From assembly GCA_025361685.1 (NCBI GenBank), contig JANYKE010000180.1:1-5583 (forward strand): a stretch of 5,583 nucleotides of DNA. The letters run 5' to 3'. The DNA comes from Eubacteriales bacterium. Lineage in GTDB: Bacteria; Bacillota; Clostridia; JANYKE01. How positions within the stretch are numbered: the stretch's first letter is position 1; every line of letters begins with the position of its first letter. The notes beneath the pieces were generated by a model. It had not been told where the DNA came from. It was given only the letters and a program-made list of their open reading frames with translations, and ran no database searches. The translations under genes were made by a program, and so were the position numbers. Below, piece by piece: positions 1 through 4,367 of this stretch.

Positions 1-30
1 ATCTTGTTTCCTTTATTATCTTGTTTCCTT
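1..30 (-). repeat. 13-bp direct repeat at the rpmG 3' end, second copy a likely ribosome binding site
   Basis: On the minus strand the 13-mer AAGGAAACAAGAT occurs twice, at 30-18 and 13-1, with a 17-base period. The first copy encodes the last rpmG codons and runs into the stop. The second follows the stop and contains AAAGGA, a good Shine-Dalgarno sequence. The last two visible minus-strand bases are AT, so an ATG of the next gene could begin exactly at the window edge, 6 bases after the GGA. In Firmicutes rpmG is commonly followed by secE and nusG, but that gene is not visible here. The repeat is seen directly; its role is inferred. Confidence 0.5.
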
Positions 31-165
31 GTGCGGTGTATGCTTCTTGCAGCACTTGCAGTACTTGTTCATTTCAAGCCTGTCCGGATGGGTTCTCTTA
101 TCCTTCATTGTTGTGTAATTTCTGTTTTTGCACTCTGTGCAAGCTATCGTTATAATCTCTCTCAT
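16..165 (-). CDS. rpmG: 50S ribosomal protein L33
   Basis: This encodes a 49-residue basic protein of the bacterial L33 family, a small component of the large ribosomal subunit near the tRNA exit site. It has the zinc-binding (C+) form: C9-x2-C12 near the N-terminus and C36-x2-C39 near the C-terminus, around the typical Arg/Lys-rich centre and a [10 protein letters not shown] ending close to the family consensus. Length is normal for the family. The open frame extends 11 codons further upstream, but the ATG at 165-163 is chosen because AAAGGA (181-176) lies 10 bases before it and the extra residues do not belong to L33. Two minus-strand promoters are visible upstream. The gene runs toward the left edge, and by Firmicute convention the next gene would be secE, which cannot be checked here. 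Organisms with a C+ L33 often carry a second, cysteine-free copy expressed under zinc shortage; none is in this window. Confidence 0.96.
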   Translation of the reverse strand: MREIITIACTECKNRNYTTMKDKRTHPDRLEMNKYCKCCKKHTPHKETR

Positions 166-175
166 TGATCTGCGT

Positions 176-181
176 TCCTTT
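176..181 (-). promoter_or_regulatory. Ribosome binding site of rpmG
   Basis: AAAGGA on the minus strand, 10 bases before the ATG at 165. It decides the start: the upstream in-frame ATG at 198 has no comparable purine tract and would place this sequence inside the coding region. Confidence 0.8.
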
Positions 182-303
182 CTAAAATACTCATTCACAA
201 AACACTTTTTATTGCCTAAACAATTACATTCTTCTACCTTGAAAAATCACTTTTTTATCACCTTCACAGCTCACATTTTTCTGCTTTTAAAGCAATAAAA
301 AAG

Positions 304-323
304 GCCTGCTGTTCTAGGCCTGC
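304..323 (-). other. Short hairpin with U-tract at the rpmG transcription start (attenuator or 5' cap hairpin)
   Basis: On the minus strand AGGCCT, an 8-base loop AGAACAGC and a second AGGCCT form a 6-bp GC-rich stem, followed by six T residues (303-298). The stem also lies within two copies of GCAGGCCT. It has the form of a small intrinsic terminator but sits upstream of rpmG. For transcripts from the far promoter (-10 at 404-409) it could attenuate after roughly 100 nt. For the near promoter (-10 at 326-331) the predicted start falls at about position 319-320, so the hairpin would be the extreme 5' end of the mRNA. Structure seen; function inferred. Confidence 0.5.
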
Positions 324-325
324 TT

Positions 326-355
326 ATTGTAGCACACGCCATTCGCCAATGTCAA
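326..355 (-). promoter_or_regulatory. Near rpmG promoter (sigma-A type)
   Basis: On the minus strand there is a perfect -35 TTGACA (355-350), an 18-base spacer, and -10 TACAAT (331-326) preceded by TGTGC, which matches the TRTGN extension. Transcription should start near 319-320, about 155 bases before the rpmG ATG. This is the best promoter in the window by consensus. Confidence 0.85.
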
Positions 356-403
356 CAAATTTGCCGAAAAATTTCGCACTGCTTTCAGGAGATGTCTGCC
401 ATT

Positions 404-414
404 ATTATATCACA
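404..414 (-). promoter_or_regulatory. Far rpmG promoter (extended -10)
   Basis: The minus strand reads TGTGATATAAT, a perfect TATAAT with a perfect TRTGN extension. The hexamer 17 bases upstream (GAATTT) is a poor -35, so it would depend on the extended -10. Predicted start near 397. The 11-base core is identical to that of the clpE promoter at 4228-4238. Transcripts from here would run into the hairpin at 304-323 before reaching rpmG. Confidence 0.6.
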
Positions 415-475
415 AATGATTGTCGAAAATTCGCGCTATCCCGCTCGCTATATAAAAGTTTTTGCAATTATTTGC

Positions 476-497
476 ATCCAACAACATGTTGTTGGAT
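476..497. promoter_or_regulatory. Perfect 22-bp palindrome, candidate operator
   Basis: ATCCAACAACA (476-486) is followed immediately by its exact reverse complement (487-497), an 11+11 palindrome with no mismatch. Neither side carries a T-tract, so a terminator is unlikely. It lies about 60 bases upstream of the far rpmG promoter and about 150 bases upstream of the acyltransferase start site. Directly next to it the minus strand has a TATAAT (501-496) without a good -35. Size and perfection suit a dimeric repressor site, but it matches no operator I know (not LexA, Fur/PerR, Rex, CtsR or CIRCE). Confidence 0.5.
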
Positions 498-524
498 TAT
501 AAATTAACAAAAAAGTTTTATAGA

Positions 525-627
525 AACCTGCAACCTGTAACCTGTAACCTGTAACCTGCAACCTGCAACCTGTAACCTGCAACCTGCAACCTGTAACCTG
601 CAACTTGTAACCTGCAACCTGTAACCT
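525..627. repeat. Heptanucleotide tandem array, (AACCTGY)14 plus a partial unit
   Basis: Fourteen head-to-tail 7-base units run from 525 to 622, then AACCT to 627. The last base of the units reads C T T T C C T C C T C T C T; unit 12 (602-608) is AACTTGT, the only other change. The near-identity with a single alternating pyrimidine suggests growth by strand slippage or unequal exchange. The array ends 10 bases before the -10 of the acyltransferase promoter and occupies its -35 position. It shows no spacer/repeat alternation and so is not a CRISPR array. Confidence 0.95.
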
Positions 628-632
628 TTAAA

Positions 633-643
633 TATGTTATAAT
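633..643 (+). promoter_or_regulatory. Acyltransferase promoter (extended -10)
   Basis: TATGTTATAAT gives a perfect TATAAT (638-643) with a perfect TRTGN extension. The -35 position falls in the heptamer array (615-620, CAACCT) and does not resemble TTGACA. Predicted start is about 649-650, leaving a leader of roughly 30 bases. Confidence 0.75.
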
Positions 644-665
644 AGAGCAGTATTATTTTTTGTTT

Positions 666-671
666 GGGGGA
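666..671 (+). promoter_or_regulatory. Ribosome binding site of the acyltransferase gene
   Basis: GGGGGA stands 7 bases before the ATG at 679. It is unusual in being a run of five G rather than AGGAGG. It selects ATG 679 over the in-frame TTG at 664, which overlaps this site and has no binding site of its own. Confidence 0.7.
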
Positions 672-678
672 ATGGAAT

Positions 679-1416
679 ATGAGTTTATTAAACAATGCAT
701 GGCAAACATATAGTTTTGATAGTGCGGGAGCAGTTCAATACCTAAAAGAACTCACAAAGATTCTCACGGATATGGGTGTCGATATTGCTGACAAAAAACA
801 ACTTAAAGAAGGATTCGAAAAGCTGTTTAATATTGAGTATCATAATATTCCAAACCTAGACAATCGTAATTGTATTTTGGCTCCTAATCATATTAGCGAT
901 TTTGATGCATTAATCTTAGGGTTGATGCATAGCAAAATTAAAATTATGGCTAAAAACGAATGGGTAGAAAATGCGGAACTTATGAAATTTATGAGTTTTT
1001 ATGATTTAGTTGGTATAGATAGAGAATCTAAAATGAGCCAAGCTAGAGCATTGCTTGAACTAACAAAACATTTAGGGGTTTCTCCGCAAGGTAGACATGC
1101 TTTAATTTTTCCGCAAGGAACAATCTCAGATATAAATAAAAATAGTATTGAGAGAGTTCATTCAGGAGCTTTTACCCTATCTAACAGATCTGACACTCCG
1201 GTATTACCTGTTTATATTGAGCAGCCAAATTTTCAATATCCAACAAGAATTGTGTTTGGAGAGCCTATGGACATACCGGAAAGAAGACAGGACTGCCGTA
1301 AGTTATGGAGAGAAAAAATAATTTCTCTTCAAAATAGTTTGACTCCGCCGGCGCGAAAACCTGCTTTAACTGAAAAGCACGCGAACAATAATAACCCCGG
1401 TGATCCTTTCTTTTAA
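679..1416 (+). CDS. PlsC/LPLAT-family phospholipid acyltransferase
   Basis: This encodes a 245-residue protein of the lysophospholipid acyltransferase superfamily, whose members transfer an acyl group to a lysophospholipid, typically 1-acylglycerol-3-phosphate to make phosphatidic acid at the inner membrane face. The four family blocks are in order: NHISDFD with catalytic H71 and D76 (the HX4D motif), VGIDR at 111-115, FPQGT at 144-148, and TPVLPVYI at 173-180. The third block normally reads FPEGT; here the acidic residue that helps bind the substrate phosphate is Gln. No transmembrane helix is evident, so peripheral membrane attachment is likely. About 60 residues precede the catalytic block and a polar tail rich in Asn and Pro (223-245) ends in GDPFF. 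Base composition is clearly more AT-rich by eye (about a third GC in several stretches) than clpE or uvrA. It stands alone between a divergent and a convergent gene. The acyl acceptor cannot be read from the sequence, so no gene symbol is given. Confidence 0.87.
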   Translation: MSLLNNAWQTYSFDSAGAVQYLKELTKILTDMGVDIADKKQLKEGFEKLFNIEYHNIPNLDNRNCILAPNHISDFDALILGLMHSKIKIMAKNEWVENAELMKFMSFYDLVGIDRESKMSQARALLELTKHLGVSPQGRHALIFPQGTISDINKNSIERVHSGAFTLSNRSDTPVLPVYIEQPNFQYPTRIVFGEPMDIPERRQDCRKLWREKIISLQNSLTPPARKPALTEKHANNNNPGDPFF

Positions 1417-1491
1417 TGCAACTACTTATGCAGAAAAACATTTTGAAAGAATGTCGGCGCGCATGGACAATCAGCAGCGAGCGAGCGCAGT

Positions 1492-1521
1492 AAAAAAGCC
1501 CACCGATTTCTCGGTAGGCTT
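1492..1521 (-). terminator. Intrinsic terminator of clpE
   Basis: On the minus strand AAGCCTACCGA, a GAAA tetraloop and TCGGTGGGCTT pair over 11 bp with one G-U, ending in a run of T (1497-1492). It begins 33 bases after the clpE stop. On the plus strand the same stem would form after the acyltransferase gene but is followed by a poor U-tract, so it is at best a weak bidirectional terminator. No other terminator for the plus-strand gene is visible. Confidence 0.93.
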
Positions 1522-1554
1522 AGTCGTCGATTTGTTGTGTTAGCCTCAGCGTTG

Positions 1555-4170
1555 TTAGTCGCAGTGGGGCTCGGATACTTTTGATTCGGCTGTTGCAGAT
1601 GCTTCGTCTGTTGCGGATGCTTCGGCTGTTGTTGCGACTGGTGTGTTGGGTGCGGATGTTGCGAATGCTTCGGCTGGTGTGTTGGGTGCGGCTGTTGCAG
1701 CTGCTTTGTGTTTCTTCCTTATAAGTGGTGAGTCGACCTTGGTGAGGAGGATGTCTTCGCCGTCCTCGGCAAGCGCTGCGTTGATGTGGTCGCCTTCCTT
1801 AATCTCTTGTTTGATATATAGGTCGGCAAGCTTGTCTTCGATTAAAGTCTGAACAACTCTGCGCATCGGACGCGCTCCCATCTTAGGATCAAATCCTCGC
1901 TTTGCAATAAATTCTTTTACGCCGTCCTCGTATGAGATAGTCATCTTGCGCGCAACTACACTTTCCGAAACCTCGTTAAGCATTAGTCCTGCAATCTGAA
2001 CCAGTTCTTCGTTGTTGAGTTCGTTGAATATTACAACCTCGTCAACACGATTTAGAAATTCAGGTTTGAAGAATTCGTTAAGTGCCGATTTAACTTTCAC
2101 TTCCAATGCAGCATAGCCTGTGCTGCCAAATCCAATTCCGCTTGCGTTTAGGTTGGTGCCTGCGTTGGATGTCATAATGAGAATTGTATTTTCAAAATTG
2201 ACTACCTTGCCGTGGCTGTCTGTTAATCTTCCGTCTTCCATTATTTGCAAAAGCAAATGGAATAGGTCCGGATGTGCCTTCTCAATTTCGTCGAGCAAAA
2301 TTACCGAGTACGGACGTCTTCGAACTTTCTCTGTCAGTTGGCCGGCCTCATCATAACCAACGTATCCTGGAGGTGCTCCGATGATTTTGGAAACTGTATG
2401 CTTCTCGGAATACTCAGACATGTCGAGTCTTATCATTGCATTCTCGTCATCGAACAATTCTTTGGCAAGTGTCCTGACTAGCTCGGTCTTGCCTACGCCT
2501 GTCGGTCCCACGAATATAAAGGATGAAGATTTCTTTTTCTTCTTAAACCCTGATCTGTTTCTTCTGATAGCTTTCGCGACCGCTTCAACAGCCTTGTTCT
2601 GTCCAATTAATCTGTGATGCAAACGATCTTCAAGGTGCATTAACTTTTCCATCTCAAGTTCGCTGATTCGGTGTACCGGAATCTTGGTCCATGCCTCGAT
2701 TACGTAAGCAATATCATCAAATGTAATTTCAACATGCAAAGCTTTCTTTTCTATGTCGGCAATTTTCTCGAGCAGGCGACACTCGTGAATCTTTAAATCT
2801 GCTGCCTTCTGATAATCCTCAATTGAATCAGCGGAAATAGCTTCTTCCTTTTCACTTTGAACTTGGTCGAGTTCTTTTTTGAGACTCTCCAATTCAACAA
2901 GTCCTTCATTTTTCAAGTTGGCACGCGAACCCGCTTCATCAATAACATCGATGGCTTTATCTGGCAGAAATCTGTCAGTGATATATCTTTGAGACAAATT
3001 AACTGCGGATTCGATAATCTCATCAGAAAGTGTTACATGATGGAAGTCCTCATAGTAACCGCGAATTCCTTTCAATATTTCTATTGCGTCTTCTGCAGAT
3101 GGCTCGTCGACAATTACAGGTTGGAAACGTCTCTCGAGTGCTGAATCCTTTTCAATGTGCTTTCTGTATTCGTCAAGAGTTGTTGCTCCCATGATTTGAA
3201 TGTCTCCACGTGCAAGCGCAGGCTTCAAAATATTTGCTGCATTCATCGAACCCTCGGCATCTCCTGCTCCGACTATACTGTGAAGTTCGTCAATAACCAA
3301 AATAATATTTTTCTCTGCTTTGGCTTCATCGAGAACACCCTTCATGCGCGACTCAAACTGACCGCGAAATTGTGTACCCGCAACCATTGCCGTTAGGTCA
3401 AGCAAATATATTTCAACATTCAGAAGCTTGGCCGGAACCTTGCCTTCAATTATTCTGACCGCAAGTCCTTCTGCTATTGCCGTTTTACCAACGCCCGGCT
3501 CGCCAAGCAATACGGGGTTGTTTTTGCTTCTGCGATTCAAGATCTGGATAACTCGGTCTATCTCGCGCTGTCTGCCGATAACTCTGTCAATACTATTTGT
3601 GCGCGCTGCATCGGTAAGATTGGTTGCGTAAAGAGAAAGAAACTTACGTTTGTTCTTTTTCATATCTTCTTTTTTGGTCTTCAATTTGTCTTTAGCTGAA
3701 TTCCAGTTCTGTCTCTCAGACGAATCTGCACCGGCCTCGGAATTTTCGTCAGCGTCAGAGTAGGCATCTTCGGCATCAGGGTTCTGTCCTTCCGCGATTG
3801 CACCGGGTGTAATCATCGATTCAAAAAATCCACCCTTCTTAAACATGTCGGCTACATTTGATCCGTCGGGATTGCCGGCTTCAAGCTTATTAATATCGAC
3901 ATCCTCGAGGCGCTCTCCAAATTTTTCGTAAATAAAATCAGAAAGGCTGTCCATATCGGCAGGAACCTCACCGTTATCGATCATTTCCCTCAACTGTTCG
4001 TCCAATTCCTCAACCTGTTCAGCGGATACTCCCATCATTGCTTCTATATTAGCCATGCCCGCATTTCTGGCGCAGGTCAGACACAAACCTTCACTGGTCT
4101 TCTTGCCTTCAACTATCTTTGTCACAAATACTATGGCGTAATTTTTGTTACATCTGCTACATTTAATCAT
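1555..4170 (-). CDS. clpE: Clp AAA+ unfoldase, ClpE type with N-terminal zinc finger
   Basis: This encodes an 871-residue ATP-dependent protein unfoldase, a hexameric partner expected to feed misfolded proteins to ClpP. The N-terminus is a C4-x2-C7 ... C30-x2-C33 zinc finger, as in ClpE, not the double Clp-N domain of ClpC/ClpA. Residues 120-177 form a linker that is first acidic, then Lys-rich. AAA-1 has Walker A GEPGVGKT (223-230), Walker B D294/E295 and a pore loop with QFRG. A coiled-coil M/UVR-like insert lies at about 424-477. AAA-2 has Walker A GPTGVGKT (555-562), Walker B D627/E628, pore motif GYVGY (602-606), sensor-2 GAR, and an IGF tripeptide (679-681) in the ClpP-docking loop region. 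Residues from about 821 on are a repetitive Ala/Thr/Ser/Pro tail. It is longer than typical ClpE (about 700-750 residues from memory). ATG 4170 is preferred because GGGAGG stands 9 bases before it; an in-frame TTG at 4179 overlaps that site. A CIRCE-like operator overlaps the promoter. An automatic annotator may call it ClpC. Confidence 0.93.
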   Translation of the reverse strand: MIKCSRCNKNYAIVFVTKIVEGKKTSEGLCLTCARNAGMANIEAMMGVSAEQVEELDEQLREMIDNGEVPADMDSLSDFIYEKFGERLEDVDINKLEAGNPDGSNVADMFKKGGFFESMITPGAIAEGQNPDAEDAYSDADENSEAGADSSERQNWNSAKDKLKTKKEDMKKNKRKFLSLYATNLTDAARTNSIDRVIGRQREIDRVIQILNRRSKNNPVLLGEPGVGKTAIAEGLAVRIIEGKVPAKLLNVEIYLLDLTAMVAGTQFRGQFESRMKGVLDEAKAEKNIILVIDELHSIVGAGDAEGSMNAANILKPALARGDIQIMGATTLDEYRKHIEKDSALERRFQPVIVDEPSAEDAIEILKGIRGYYEDFHHVTLSDEIIESAVNLSQRYITDRFLPDKAIDVIDEAGSRANLKNEGLVELESLKKELDQVQSEKEEAISADSIEDYQKAADLKIHECRLLEKIADIEKKALHVEITFDDIAYVIEAWTKIPVHRISELEMEKLMHLEDRLHHRLIGQNKAVEAVAKAIRRNRSGFKKKKKSSSFIFVGPTGVGKTELVRTLAKELFDDENAMIRLDMSEYSEKHTVSKIIGAPPGYVGYDEAGQLTEKVRRRPYSVILLDEIEKAHPDLFHLLLQIMEDGRLTDSHGKVVNFENTILIMTSNAGTNLNASGIGFGSTGYAALEVKVKSALNEFFKPEFLNRVDEVVIFNELNNEELVQIAGLMLNEVSESVVARKMTISYEDGVKEFIAKRGFDPKMGARPMRRVVQTLIEDKLADLYIKQEIKEGDHINAALAEDGEDILLTKVDSPLIRKKHKAAATAAPNTPAEAFATSAPNTPVATTAEASATDEASATAESKVSEPHCD
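1590..1691 (-). repeat. Short in-frame repeats encoding the ClpE C-terminal tail
   Basis: Two nested repeat families lie at the 3' end of clpE. An 18-bp exact direct repeat (plus strand CTGGTGTGTTGGGTGCGG) occurs at 1638-1655 and 1674-1691, period 36 bp or 12 codons, and encodes two APNTP segments. An 18-bp period (CTGTTGC-GATGCTTCG) runs from 1590 to about 1636 and encodes repeats of the type EASATD/EASATA. All periods are multiples of three, so unit number can change without breaking the frame. Confidence 0.85.
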
Positions 4171-4179
4171 TTCACACAA

Positions 4180-4185
4180 CCTCCC
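4180..4185 (-). promoter_or_regulatory. Ribosome binding site of clpE
   Basis: GGGAGG on the minus strand is 9 bases before ATG 4170. It excludes the in-frame TTG at 4179-4177, which directly abuts it. Confidence 0.88.
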
Positions 4186-4196
4186 TTCAAAAGTTG

Positions 4197-4223
4197 TTAC
4201 CCACCTCGGTCGGTGAGTGCTAA
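4197..4223 (-). promoter_or_regulatory. CIRCE-like HrcA operator, one arm perfect
   Basis: On the minus strand TTAGCACTC (4223-4215) matches the left arm of the CIRCE consensus TTAGCACTC-N9-GAGTGCTAA at 9 of 9. After exactly 9 bases comes GGTGGGTAA (4205-4197), which matches the right arm at 5 of 9. The site overlaps the predicted clpE start, the usual place for HrcA repression, and clp genes are known HrcA targets. The right arm instead pairs as RNA with part of the left: ACTCACC and GGTGGGT form a 7-bp stem with one G-U around a 6-base loop. Confidence 0.7.
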
Positions 4224-4227
4224 TAAC

Positions 4228-4238
4228 ATTATATCACA
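4228..4238 (-). promoter_or_regulatory. clpE promoter (extended -10)
   Basis: The minus strand reads TGTGATATAAT, a perfect extended -10. The hexamer 17 bases upstream (ATTTAT) is a poor -35. Predicted start is at about 4221, inside the CIRCE-like site. A second, weaker arrangement lies upstream: TTGAAC at 4297-4292, then 17 bases, then TAAATT. Confidence 0.8.
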
Positions 4239-4291
4239 TAATTTCAAAAAATAAATAGGGTTTTAAAAAATTTACATTAAGTTAATACTTT

Positions 4292-4367
4292 GTTCAACCT
4301 ACGTTCAAATATATTATTTGTGCCTAATTTGTGCCTAATTATAATGCTATAATATTCCTATAATATT
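4292..4367. repeat. Three adjacent repeats, each with an 11-bp period, in the uvrA-clpE spacer
   Basis: Plus-strand GTTCAA occurs at 4292-4297 and 4303-4308. ATTTGTGCCTA is tandemly duplicated at 4316-4326 and 4327-4337. CTATAATATT occurs at 4347-4356 and 4358-4367. All three pairs are offset by 11 bases although their sequences differ. The last pair spans the uvrA stop codon, so the stop is duplicated. No intrinsic terminator for uvrA is visible here: only a weak AT-only hairpin (4338-4353) without a T-tract. Confidence 0.8.

Larger units (their letters stand above)
199..678. other. Divergent intergenic region between rpmG and the acyltransferase gene
   Basis: This AT-rich stretch of 480 bases has no credible gene. 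From left to right it holds the rpmG leader (199-300), a short hairpin (304-323), two rpmG promoters (326-355 and 404-414), a perfect 22-bp palindrome (476-497), a heptanucleotide array (525-627), and the promoter and ribosome binding site of the plus-strand gene (633-671). A 63-codon open frame on the minus strand across 504-695 is only the translation of the heptamer array: three 7-base units give a 7-residue period. Confidence 0.8.

Noticed and set aside
525..627. CRISPR array
   Set aside because: The units are 7 bases, directly abutting and nearly identical, with no unique spacers.
664..678. TTG at 664 as the acyltransferase start
   Set aside because: It overlaps the GGGGGA binding site that serves ATG 679 and has no upstream site of its own.
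504..695. 63-codon minus-strand open frame with repeats such as RLQVAGC
   Set aside because: It is the translation of the heptamer array (three units make 21 bases, hence a 7-residue period) and overlaps the start of the acyltransferase gene; no ribosome binding site or family match.
1428..1543. Small plus-strand open frames after the acyltransferase (1428-1493, 21 aa; 1451-1543, 30 aa)
   Set aside because: No strong binding sites, no recognisable product, and the longer one is read through the clpE terminator hairpin. The second frame reads protein-like for a few codons before its ATG, but there is no basis for calling a gene or a frameshift.
1643..3631. Several plus-strand open frames of 67-95 codons opposite clpE
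   Set aside because: They lie antisense to a well-supported coding region, lack binding sites and resemble no protein family.
4292..4308. CtsR operator upstream of clpE
   Set aside because: GTTCAA repeats have an 11-base offset and differ from the GGTCAAA heptads, which are 10 bases apart.
4345..4353. Plus-strand TGCTATAAT as an antisense promoter into the uvrA 3' end
   Set aside because: The extended -10 is good but there is no -35 at proper spacing, the T of TRTG is missing, and the sequence is an AT-rich repeat where such matches arise easily.
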